Below are positions 6,972 through 16,300 of a stretch of 60,486 nucleotides of DNA, one piece after another. The notes under the pieces are model-generated. The model was not told the DNA's origin and made no database searches. It saw only the letters and a program-made list of their open reading frames with translations. The DNA is from Saprospiraceae bacterium (GTDB lineage: Bacteria > Bacteroidota > Bacteroidia > Chitinophagales > Saprospiraceae). The stretch lies in the NCBI GenBank assembly GCA_020437105.1, contig JAGQWR010000038.1:1-60486 (forward strand), given 5' to 3'. Positions within the stretch are counted from its first letter, which is position 1, and each line of letters begins with the position of its first letter. The translations under genes were made by a program, and so were the position numbers.

Positions 6972-9900
6972 ATGATTTGCCCAACTGCTACAAACAGGCT
7001 TTGTCTTATTACTTCCTTTTTTTTACTGCTAACGATCTCTACTGTATCCGCGCAAAAGCTACCTGACTACCGCTTGCAAAAAGGTGGAGAACTGATAGAA
7101 ATTCCGGAAAACATAACGGCATTCATCCAAAATGGACAGGTAAGTCAGGCCGAGGAGTTAAATGGATACTATTTCCGACTTGTCCAGTTTTATTTCCTCC
7201 CAAATCGTGCTCAAAAGCAAGCTATTGAACAGGCCGGAATTGAGTTATTAAGTTATATCCCGAACAATATTTACACAGCAGCGATTCCGACAGGTATTAA
7301 TCCTCAGTTGCTACAGGATTTAGGTATCCGGAGCATCCTAAAGTTGGATGAAAGCTGGAAATTATCCAAGCGATTGATCCATGAGGACTATGGCGATTGG
7401 GCCGTTGAAAAAGGTCAAATCAAGCTGCTTTTAACCTACTTCCACAATATTCCCCAAGCACAAATTCGGGCATTTTGTGGAGCGGATAATATTGAAATCC
7501 TGGCAGGAAATGGACAAAACAATGTCCTTCAGATCCAGGTACCTTTAGCGCGGGTAGCCGAGTTGGCACAACTGCCCTATACGGCATATTTGGATGTAAT
7601 TGCAGAACCCGGTCAGCCGGAAGACACCAATGGAAGGGGGATCCACCGGTCGAATGCCATTGACACCCAATTCTCCACCGGCCGAAAATACACCGGGGAA
7701 GGCATCAATATCCAAACCAGAGATGACGGCGAGGTGGGGCCGCATATTGATTTTCAGGGTCGGGTAACAAACATCGTGAATGCGCCCCAGGGGGGCACAC
7801 ACGGCGATGGGGTTTCAGGCATTTTCACAGGGGCCGGAAATCTCAATCCGTATATGCGGGGCATGGCGGCCGGAGCACATCTGTTTGTCACTAATTATGT
7901 AGATCATTTTCTGGATACGACCCTGAGCTTACACCAGGAGCAGGATGTGCTGGTGACCAACTCCTCATACAGCAATGGCTGTAACGGAGGTTATACCAGC
8001 ATCACGCAAACTGTCGATCAGCAGATGTATGAAAACCCGACTTACCTGCATGTTTTTTCTGCCGGAAATGCGGGCACCAGTGATTGCGGTTATGGCGCCG
8101 GACAAAGCTGGGGGAATATTACCGGTGGCCACAAGCAGGGTAAGAATGTTATGGCTACGGCTAATCTGGATACGGAATATTTGCTGCGTATCACCAGCAG
8201 CCGCGGTCCTGCTTATGACGGCCGGATCAAACCGGATATCGCAGCAAATGGCCATAATCACCAGTCAACAAATCCCTATAACGTTTATATCTATTTCTCC
8301 GGCACCTCTGCAGCAGCACCTGGCATTGCCGGTGTAACGGCACAATTGCACCAGGCCTATCAGGAAAACAATGGCGGCGAGACAGCCGAAGCTGCTCTTT
8401 TAAAAGCCATCATGCTAAATACAGCCAATGACATGGGCAATGCCGGACCGGATTTTCTATATGGCTGGGGGCACGTCAATGCCTTACGGGCTGCACGCGC
8501 CATTGAGGAGGAGCACTATTTTTCCGGAACCGTCGATCAACTGGAAACCAACGAGCACCAGATTCAAATCCCCGCCGGCACCCGACAGGCAAAAATCATG
8601 GTGTATTGGAGTGATTTTCCGGCGGAAGCCGGAGCAGATATAGCGCTGGTGAATGACCTCGACACCCGCTTAATCAGTGCGGATCAAAGTAGTTATCTGC
8701 CCTATGTGTTAAGCACTACACCCGATCCAAACATCCTGAGTCTGCCTGCTTTACCCGGAGAAGACCACCTCAATAATATGGAGCAAATCGCTTTGGTGGA
8801 TCCGGCAGCAGGCATTTACACGCTGGAGGTTTCGGGTTTTAATGTACCTATGGGACCTGTAAAATACTGGGTAGTTCTGGAGTTTTTAACCGATGAAGTG
8901 GAGCTGATCTACCCATACGGAGGCGAGGGCTTAGCGCCGAATGACATCGCTCGTATCCATTGGGATGGCTATTATAACGGAAACACCTACGACCTGGATT
9001 ATTCGCTGGATAATGGGCAAAACTGGATCAGTATGGCCAGCGGCATTTCGGCCAGCGCCCGTTACTGGGACTGGACCGTACCAGATGCACTAAGTGGCGA
9101 AGCCTTGGTTCGCGTAAGCAGAGGAAATGAAAGTGATATCTGTGATGTGCCTTTCTCCATCATCGGTACGCCACAAAACCTGGAAATAACGAAGGCTTGC
9201 CCGGACTTCATCCGACTGGAATGGGATACGGTGCCCGGGGCCACCTACTACGATGTGTTCCAGTTGGGCGACCGCTATATGGATTCTGTCGGCACTACTC
9301 AATATACTATTTTTGATTTTTATACTGTTAACCTGGATCCAAGCCTGGAGTACTGGTACAGTGTCAGGGCAGTTGTGCCCGATGCCGGCATCGTAGGCGA
9401 ACGTGCTATCGCGATAGGACACAATGATGGTTTGTTAAACTGTGTACAGGCAGTTGATATTTCTATGTTATCCATCGTAGAGCCTTCGAATACGTACTAT
9501 ACGGTATGTGCCTTTAATGAATTTCCTATAAGCATTGAATTTACCAACCAGGGATCAACAAGTGTCAGCAATATTGAAGTAGGGTATAATTTAAATGGTG
9601 ACGTGTTTACAGAAACCTTAGCCGCTACCCTGGATCCCGGAGAAAATAACATCCATGTATTTAGTCAGCAACCGGATATTTCTGTTTCCGGGATGTATGA
9701 CCTGCAAACCTGGGTACATTTAGACGACGACTCTGCCGTCTTTAATGACAGTACAGAAAGCGCTCTGGAGATTGTTTATTATCCGGGCTCGGGAGCTACC
9801 TTAGACATACAAGAAGACTTTGAGTTACCTGATTTAGCTCCCTATTGGTATGTAGCGAATGAAGACAATGGCATCACCTGGAGCGCAATCGATTCTGTTA

Positions 9901-11093
9901 TTGGAATCACGGGAGATTATACCCGGGCGTACTGGATGGACAATTATTCCTATTCAAATCAGGGCAGTGTGGACCGGGTCATTACCGTTCCGATAGATCT
10001 CACAGATCCAAACCTGCAAAGTCCGGCCCTCTTTTTTGATATAAGCTATGCCCCTTACCCGAGTACAAGCTATGTTGATACGTTACAGCTAGAAGTTTAT
10101 AGCGATTGCCAGTCGCAATTAACAGCTATCCCATACAAGAAGTGGGCATCAGAATTACAAACCGTTGATGACACATTCTTCGGCAAATTTTTTCCTGAAA
10201 CGAGCAGCGACTGGCGTACGGAAGTGATTGACCTCAGCCCTTACCTGGGTACGGTCATCACCCTCCACTTTGTAAATACCACCGGGTATGGCAACAGCCT
10301 GTTTCTGGACAATATTAATATTCGGGAAACCAGCCCTCCAGTTGCCTTTTTTGATTTTCCGGATTCGACGATATGTGTAGAAACAAGCTGGACCTTTGAG
10401 GATGCTTCAACCGGCGAGGGACTTAGCTATCAATGGAATTTTGGACCGGGTGCCATACCACAAACAGCAACTGGCCAGGGGCCACATGAGGTCACCTTTA
10501 CAGAACCCGGACAAACGGAGGTATCACTCTCCGTAGGCAATGCTGCCGGAATTGACACTTATTCACAGATTATCACCATACTCCCCTACCCGGTACCAAA
10601 TTTTGGTTTTGCACCAAATGAATTGAAGGTGAGTTTTACGAATCTTTCAACAGATGCGGATACTTATTTATGGGATTTCGGGGATGGCATCGGGCAAAGT
10701 CCGGATTTTGAGCCTGTTTACACCTACGCGGAAGCTGGGGATTACGAAGTAAGTCTGGTGGCTACCAATGATTGTTTTGAAGATATATTCTCACAAACGA
10801 TTACGGTAACCGTGATCCTCAGTAGCCAGGAGATTGGGACTCCTGATAATTTGCGGCTTTCGCCGAATCCTACCACGGGGCAGGTAAGCCTAAGTTTGGA
10901 TTATCCCGGGGGCAGTAACTTACAACTGGAGGTCTATGATATCAGCGGAAAAAGACTTCTGGAACAGATGTATGACAAGGCCCCACCTTCATTTGAGGTC
11001 TTACTGGATTTGGATGCGCTTAGCAGTGGTGTATATTTTGTAAGGCTTTGGAATGAGGAGATGGATCAGATTCAAAAATTGATTATTGAATAG
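6972..11093 (+). CDS. secreted S8 (subtilisin-family) peptidase with PKD domain and T9SS type A sorting domain
   Basis: A 1373-residue exported protease. Residues 1-27 form a signal peptide ending in VSAQ, and about 30-210 look like a prodomain. The peptidase domain (about 215-510) has Asp251 in RDDG, His277 in THGDG, the oxyanion Asn366 in SAGNAG and the nucleophile Ser446 in SGTSAAAPG. An Ig-like or fibronectin-type part, a CARDB-like stretch and a jelly-roll-like part follow (about 520-1120), then PKD folds (around 1130-1275, with YLWDFGDG) and a T9SS type A tail (about 1300-1373: LSPNPTTG, VYDISGKRL, SSGVYFVRL). It is therefore a T9SS cargo that should be surface-attached or released. The triad is intact. 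Confidence 0.93.
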   Translation: MICPTATNRLCLITSFFLLLTISTVSAQKLPDYRLQKGGELIEIPENITAFIQNGQVSQAEELNGYYFRLVQFYFLPNRAQKQAIEQAGIELLSYIPNNIYTAAIPTGINPQLLQDLGIRSILKLDESWKLSKRLIHEDYGDWAVEKGQIKLLLTYFHNIPQAQIRAFCGADNIEILAGNGQNNVLQIQVPLARVAELAQLPYTAYLDVIAEPGQPEDTNGRGIHRSNAIDTQFSTGRKYTGEGINIQTRDDGEVGPHIDFQGRVTNIVNAPQGGTHGDGVSGIFTGAGNLNPYMRGMAAGAHLFVTNYVDHFLDTTLSLHQEQDVLVTNSSYSNGCNGGYTSITQTVDQQMYENPTYLHVFSAGNAGTSDCGYGAGQSWGNITGGHKQGKNVMATANLDTEYLLRITSSRGPAYDGRIKPDIAANGHNHQSTNPYNVYIYFSGTSAAAPGIAGVTAQLHQAYQENNGGETAEAALLKAIMLNTANDMGNAGPDFLYGWGHVNALRAARAIEEEHYFSGTVDQLETNEHQIQIPAGTRQAKIMVYWSDFPAEAGADIALVNDLDTRLISADQSSYLPYVLSTTPDPNILSLPALPGEDHLNNMEQIALVDPAAGIYTLEVSGFNVPMGPVKYWVVLEFLTDEVELIYPYGGEGLAPNDIARIHWDGYYNGNTYDLDYSLDNGQNWISMASGISASARYWDWTVPDALSGEALVRVSRGNESDICDVPFSIIGTPQNLEITKACPDFIRLEWDTVPGATYYDVFQLGDRYMDSVGTTQYTIFDFYTVNLDPSLEYWYSVRAVVPDAGIVGERAIAIGHNDGLLNCVQAVDISMLSIVEPSNTYYTVCAFNEFPISIEFTNQGSTSVSNIEVGYNLNGDVFTETLAATLDPGENNIHVFSQQPDISVSGMYDLQTWVHLDDDSAVFNDSTESALEIVYYPGSGATLDIQEDFELPDLAPYWYVANEDNGITWSAIDSVIGITGDYTRAYWMDNYSYSNQGSVDRVITVPIDLTDPNLQSPALFFDISYAPYPSTSYVDTLQLEVYSDCQSQLTAIPYKKWASELQTVDDTFFGKFFPETSSDWRTEVIDLSPYLGTVITLHFVNTTGYGNSLFLDNINIRETSPPVAFFDFPDSTICVETSWTFEDASTGEGLSYQWNFGPGAIPQTATGQGPHEVTFTEPGQTEVSLSVGNAAGIDTYSQIITILPYPVPNFGFAPNELKVSFTNLSTDADTYLWDFGDGIGQSPDFEPVYTYAEAGDYEVSLVATNDCFEDIFSQTITVTVILSSQEIGTPDNLRLSPNPTTGQVSLSLDYPGGSNLQLEVYDISGKRLLEQMYDKAPPSFEVLLDLDALSSGVYFVRLWNEEMDQIQKLIIE

Positions 11094-11101
11094 CCAGGCA
11101 G

Positions 11102-11126
11102 TAATCGGCTTACCCGATTATATTTG
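11102..11126 (+). promoter_or_regulatory. hairpin overlapping a candidate ndh promoter box
   Basis: TAATCGG (11102-11108) and CCGATTA (11114-11120) form a perfect 7-bp stem right after the peptidase gene. Its 3' arm overlaps TATATTTG (11119-11126), an exact TAnnTTTG match 15 bp before the ndh ATG. The hairpin may end peptidase transcription while the box starts ndh. Both roles are inferred. Confidence 0.4.
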
Positions 11127-11141
11127 AGCAAAAATAGATTA

Positions 11142-12452
11142 ATGGGGATATATATTCCAGACAGCACGCAGCCACGGGTTGTGATTGTGGGTGCCGGTTT
11201 TGCCGGCTTAAAGCTGGCGCGAAAATTAGCGTTGCTTCCGTATCAGGTCGTATTACTGGATCGGAATAATTACCACCAGTTCCAACCGCTCTTTTACCAG
11301 GTTGCCATGGCGGGTCTGGAACCCAGTTCTATTGTCTTTCCCTTGCGTAAGCTCTTTCAAAAAAGAGCCAATGTGTTTATCCGACTGGCAGAAGTAGAAT
11401 CAGTCCGCACAGAAGAAAAGATTTTAAACACTTCCCTTGGTCCGTTGGCTTATGATCATTTGGTACTGGCCATGGGAGCTACTACCAATTTTTTCGGGAA
11501 TGAACGCCTCGAAAAACTAGCTATTCCGATGAAAACAGTGGGCGAAGCGCTGGGGATCCGCAATGCTATTTTAGAAGACTACGAAAAATCGATTGTCACG
11601 CCGGATTTTGAAGAGCGGCAAGAGCTCATCGACATTGTGGTCGTTGGCGGCGGACCAACAGGTGTGGAGATTTGCGGCGCCCTGGCTGAAATGCGAAAAT
11701 ATGTGCTCCCCAAAGATTTCAGCGAACTCAACTGCGGCGAAATTGACATCCACCTCATTCAATCCTCTGGGGTCCTGCTCAAGGGCATGTCTGGAAAAGC
11801 CTCTGCCGCGGCCTTAAAAAGTTTGGAAAAACTTGGCGTGAACGTAAAATTGAATACCCGCGTCACCGATTATGACGGCGCCTATGTACACATGAATGAT
11901 GGTACAAGTATCCGGGCCAACAAAGTGATTTGGGCTGCCGGCATCAAGGCCAATGAGATCGCCGGATTACCCGCTGATGCACAGGGACAGGGATGTAGGC
12001 TGAAAGTAAATCGATTTAACCAACTCGAAGGTATGGAGCAGGTTTATGCGATTGGCGATATGGCTTATATGGAAGAAGAAGCCTACCCGCAGGGGCATCC
12101 CCAGGTCGCGCAGGTAGCGATGCAGCAGGCAGAACAGCTGGCCAGAAATCTTAAAGGGACCTTATCCGGCCGTGCCTGGAAGCCCTTTAAATACAAAAAC
12201 CGGGGATCTATGGCCACTATTGGCCGACACCGGGCAGTTGTTGATATGCCTCATATACACATCAATGGTGCTTTTGCCTGGTTTATCTGGCTCTATGTAC
12301 ACCTGTACAAGCTGCTGGGAACAAAAAACAAGCTATTTGTTTTCCTAAACTGGATGTGGAATTATGTAACCTATGATCAATCACTCCGGCTAATCATTCG
12401 GCCTATAAAAAGGAAGGAGGAGGAAGTTTGTCCCGATAGCTGTCGGGAGTGA
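11142..12452 (+). CDS. ndh: type II NADH dehydrogenase (NAD(P)/FAD-dependent oxidoreductase)
   Basis: A 436-residue flavoprotein with the FAD-binding Rossmann motif GAGFAGLKLARKL near the N-terminus, the second dinucleotide motif VVVGGGPTGVEICGALAEM around residue 170 and the C-terminal flavin contact VYAIGDMAYM. Hydrophobic and aromatic segments (FAWFIWLYVHLYKLLG, FLNWMWNYVTYDQS) fit the membrane-binding tail. Such enzymes pass electrons from NADH to quinone without pumping protons. Start ATG at 11142; an in-frame TTG at 11124 belongs to the promoter box. The last residues (CPDSCRE) are encoded by a palindromic repeat that overlaps the end of the gene, so the original C-terminus was probably different. 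Confidence 0.9.
   Translation: MGIYIPDSTQPRVVIVGAGFAGLKLARKLALLPYQVVLLDRNNYHQFQPLFYQVAMAGLEPSSIVFPLRKLFQKRANVFIRLAEVESVRTEEKILNTSLGPLAYDHLVLAMGATTNFFGNERLEKLAIPMKTVGEALGIRNAILEDYEKSIVTPDFEERQELIDIVVVGGGPTGVEICGALAEMRKYVLPKDFSELNCGEIDIHLIQSSGVLLKGMSGKASAAALKSLEKLGVNVKLNTRVTDYDGAYVHMNDGTSIRANKVIWAAGIKANEIAGLPADAQGQGCRLKVNRFNQLEGMEQVYAIGDMAYMEEEAYPQGHPQVAQVAMQQAEQLARNLKGTLSGRAWKPFKYKNRGSMATIGRHRAVVDMPHIHINGAFAWFIWLYVHLYKLLGTKNKLFVFLNWMWNYVTYDQSLRLIIRPIKRKEEEVCPDSCRE
12431..12448. repeat. palindromic repeat overlapping the ndh 3' end
   Basis: TCCCGATAGCTGTCGGGA lies inside the last codons of ndh. A sister palindrome, CCCCGATAGATATCGGGG, lies at 12568-12585 in the following gap. Both are followed by the same GTGATCCTGTGG wording, so they look like copies of one intergenic repeat. 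Confidence 0.7.
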
Positions 12453-12456
12453 TCCT

Positions 12457-12670
12457 GTGGTCCTGTGGTCCTGTGATCCTGTGGGTTAGTTTTTCAGTGT
12501 GTTAGTGAGTTCAATAAAAATTAAAAATTATGACTTAAGAATTCGATAGTGGTCCTGTGGTCCTGTGCCCCGATAGATATCGGGGGTGATCCTGTGGGTT
12601 AGTTTTTCAGTGGGTTAGTGAGCTCAATAAAAATTAAAAATTATGACTTAAGAATTCGATAGTGGTCCTG
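12457..12670. repeat. octamer run and 83-bp direct repeat in the ndh-marR gap
   Basis: The 381-bp gap between ndh and marR holds no gene. From 12457 it shows octamer units of the GTGGTCCT type, then two 83-bp copies, 12475-12557 and 12588-12670, which differ at only two positions and are separated by a 30-bp piece with a palindrome. The rest (to 12833) is AT-rich filler, with a partial copy of the TTCGC-type element just before the marR stop codon. Confidence 0.85.
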
Positions 12671-12833
12671 TTAGATAGTGGGTTAGTGATCCGGTAAAAA
12701 TCAAGACTTAAGACTTAAAAATTAGAGTCTAGCTGGCCTGCCGGCATTGCGGTCTAATGCTTCGCGGTTCATTAAAAATTAAGATTTAAAAATCGGTAGT
12801 CCGTGTTACGGTTTAAACCTTCGCGCAGCCAAC

Positions 12834-13289
12834 TCAGCTATGAATTTTATCCAAAATCCGGTTGAGCTCGATGGCTTCTGATTCGCTGATTTTTTGACCC
12901 AACTGATCACCTATTCCCAACTCTACTGCTTCGGATGCAGCATGGAGGACATCCATACCTTTTTTGGTAATAAACACATCTACCCTACGTCGATCTTCGG
13001 AACAGGTTCTTCGTTCTACCAGGCCTTTATTTACCAATTTATCTACTAAGCGGGAGGCATTCGACATTTTATCGATCATGCGCTCTGTGAGCAATTTCAC
13101 AGTGGATGCTTCATTTTTTCGCCCTCGTAAAATTCGAAGAATGTTAAACTGTTGGACAGAAATTCCGAAGGGTTTCAATTTGGCACTTGTATGTTGATTA
13201 AGTCCTGCTGCTGTGTACAGGATATTTACATGTGCCTTGTGATGGGGATTTGAAAACTCCCGCTGTTTTATTGCTTCTTCTATTCGCAT
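12834..13289 (-). CDS. MarR-family transcriptional regulator
   Basis: A 151-residue winged-helix regulator. The recognition region includes STVKLLTERMIDKMSNASRLVDKL, then VERRTCSEDRRRVDVFITKKG, the typical MarR wing with its DRR motif. It binds DNA as a dimer and usually responds to phenolic or oxidative signals. No adjacent efflux or target gene is seen: downstream are only repeats, and upstream is the end of a giant adhesin gene on the same strand. A TAAATTTG box lies 4 bp before its ATG. Confidence 0.93.
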   Translation of the reverse strand: MRIEEAIKQREFSNPHHKAHVNILYTAAGLNQHTSAKLKPFGISVQQFNILRILRGRKNEASTVKLLTERMIDKMSNASRLVDKLVNKGLVERRTCSEDRRRVDVFITKKGMDVLHAASEAVELGIGDQLGQKISESEAIELNRILDKIHS

Positions 13290-13293
13290 GTCA

Positions 13294-13301
13294 CAAATTT
13301 A
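13294..13301 (-). promoter_or_regulatory. marR promoter box TAAATTTG, 4 bp from the ATG
   Basis: The plus strand reads CAAATTTA, i.e. TAAATTTG on the gene strand, an exact TAnnTTTG match. Only TGAC separates it from the ATG at 13289, which predicts a leaderless transcript. Confidence 0.5.
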
Positions 13302-13340
13302 AGGGAATAGCGGGATTTTGTAAAGATTTATCCTAAATGA

Positions 13341-13377
13341 AGAAGATGTGCCCGGCATATGGCCAAACACATCTTCT
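13341..13377 (-). terminator. hairpin after the 1892-aa adhesin gene
   Basis: A perfect 10-bp stem (AGAAGATGTG with CACATCTTCT) lies 23 bp beyond the adhesin stop codon and 52 bp before the marR ATG. There is no strong T run, so termination is likely but not certain. Confidence 0.55.
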
Positions 13378-13399
13378 CATATTTATTAGTCTATTCTAA

Positions 13400-16300
13400 T
13401 TAACGTACCAGTGTAGTACCGCCTTTTAGCGACTCTTTGCTTCCATCTTCATGGGTTATATCCAGATACCAGATATAAACGCCACTGCCCATCTCCTGAC
13501 CGCGGTAAGTACCATCCCAACCAATTTGAGTTTGGTTGACAGGGAATCCACCATTCTGGTACAGCAATTCGCCCCAGCGATCAAAAACCTGGATACGGTC
13601 AACCATAGTTCCTGTTTTGCCATGTACCAGCAGCAGGTCATTTTCACCATCACCATTCGGCGAGAAGCCGGATGGAACGGTAACCAGTCGTTCCTTCTCA
13701 ACAAAGATTCGAAGCAGGTCCTCAGCGATACAACCATTCTCGTTTGTAACGGCAACAAAAACGGTTGTTGCATAACCCAAAGGATCAACAATCGGATTCG
13801 GACAATCGGTACAATCAAGGATACCAGGACCAGACAACCACCAGTTGTACGTCACCGGCATATCCGGACTTACTGTTACTCCAAGTTGTGCGTTGTCTCC
13901 ATAAAACAGGTTGATATCCAGTCCAAGATCTACCGTTAGCGGGTCTGGTTCCAGAATTTCAATTTCCTGAGTTAGAAAAACACATCCACGGGCATCCTGA
14001 ACAAATACATTGTAAATGCCTGCTTCCAGAGCGACTAGTGTCGAACTACCAGAGAATACATTATTATCCAAACTGTAAGAATAAGGCGGCGTTCCACCTT
14101 CTGCACTTACAATCACGGCGCCGTTTTCCGATCCAAAGCAGGAAACATCCCGCCCTGTACCAATGGCAGAAATCGGTGCTTCCGGTTGGGTTACCTCGAT
14201 TTCATCTACTAAAATACATCCGTTGGCATCCGTTAGGCTCAGTTCATAGGTTCCGGCTGCCAGTCCGTCGGCCAGGTTCGTTTGAGAACCAGTGGACCAG
14301 GAATAGCTATACGGACTCACACCCCCATCTCCAACAACAGAAGCATTTCCAGTAGCAGCGCCAAAGCAATCGACATCTGACACCTGGAATGCTACATCCA
14401 GTGGTTGAGGCTCCAGAACCGTGGCAGAACCAGTTGTCTGACACCCATTAATATCCGTAATCAGAACGGTAAAGGTTCCTGCACCCAGGTTGATGGCATT
14501 TTCGCCAATCTGACTTCCGGTAGTGCTATCCCACTGATAAGTGTAGGGAGCTGTTCCACCATTGGCCACAATTGTTGCCACACCATCAGATCCGTCTGCA
14601 CAACTTACATCTTCCGTTGCCACGGAAAGAATTTCCATTGGAGCCGGGTTATCAATGGTGATTGTTTCCTGAATGGAACAACCAGCAGGATCCGTAATGG
14701 TAACAGTATAGGTTTGTCCGCCAACCAGGCCGGTAGCCATACTATTGTTCTGTCCCGGAACAGTATTCCAGGTAAACTGGAAATCAGAAATAGCTGCGGG
14801 GGTAGTACCATAGAGCACGGTTGTAACCGATGCCGAACCGTTAGATCCGTTGTTACACAGTGCTGATACCTGATCTAACTCTGCGAAAATTTGATCCGGC
14901 TCTGTTATCTCAATGCTTTCTACAGTCTCACAGTCATTCAAATCCGTTACGGTAACTGTGTAAATTCCGGCACCAACTTCATCCAAAATAGGATTGCTTG
15001 TGCCGTTGCTCCAAATGTATTCAAATGGTGCTGTACCGGCATCAATTAAAACAGTAGCTTCACCGTCTGTACCGCCATTACAACTCACATCTGTCTGGAC
15101 AAAGGAAATAGCTACGTCTTCCGGAGCATCTAGTTCTACCGAAGTGATTACCTGACAATTATTAGCATCGGTAATGGTTACAGTATATATTCCGGCACCA
15201 AGCGTGGTAGCCGTTTGATTCACCTGATTGTTGCTCCATAAATAGGAATAAGGACCTGTGCCTCCATTTGGAAGCGCTGTAGCTGTACCATCTGGTCCGC
15301 CCTGACAACTAACCGGTGTAAAGTCGGTAACGGCTGTTAGTTCGGGTGCCTCGCCTACTGCAACGTCAATGGTTGCTGAACAATTATTGGCATCAACTAC
15401 CACAACTTCGTAAAATCCAGCCTCCAAATTGGTAGCAGTCGGCGTATTCTGAAGATCATTCCAGGTGTAGGTATATCCGCCAGCACCACCACTCGCAATC
15501 ACTGTAGCGGTACCTGATTCAGCACCAAAACAAAGCGCCGGAGTAGAATTTACATCCAAGATCAATTCATCGGGTTCTGTAACTTCGATCGACCCGGTTT
15601 CCTCACAGCCATTAATATCTGTAACAGTAACGCCAATCATGCCTGCAGGCAGATCAATCGCCACTTGTGTGTTTTGACTATCATCCCATAGGTAGCTGTA
15701 ACCACCACTGCCCCCGGAGGCCAATACAGATGCGGTTCCTGAATTGTTTCCAAAACAATCTACATCAGTATTTAGCAGATCGACCAGCATGGGTGCCGGT
15801 GCAGGTACATCAAAGTCCATTATTTGCTGGCAACCATTAATGTCAGTAATCGTAACTGAGTTCAGACCTGCTGCCAAATCATCCCGATCTGGCTGGTTGG
15901 GACCACCGTCGCTCCATACATAGGTATAGAATGGAGTACCACCCAGTACACTTACTTGTGCAGTTCCATCCTCCAGATAACTACAGGACGTAGAATCAAC
16001 CGCCAGCATCACCTCCATTTCTGTTGGAGAATCCACACTGATACTTGTTTCTACAGAACAACCGAGCAAGTCGGTAACTGTTACCGAATAAGTACCGGGG
16101 CCCAAATCGACAGCCGTTGCACCTACCTGATTATTTGCATTTGCATCCCATTGGTAAGTATAGATTCCAACACCTCCACCGCTGGCAGAAACACTTGCAG
16201 AACCATTGAAAATACCACTACAGGAAGCATCTGTTGAATCGGGTGCCAGGCTTATTTCATCGTACTGGCTAACCTCAATAATATCCGTAACGGTACAACC

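Noticed and set aside
14405..14866. 153-codon plus-strand frame inside the 1892-aa adhesin gene
   Set aside because: Antisense shadow of SprB repeats; composition follows the repeated coding strand.
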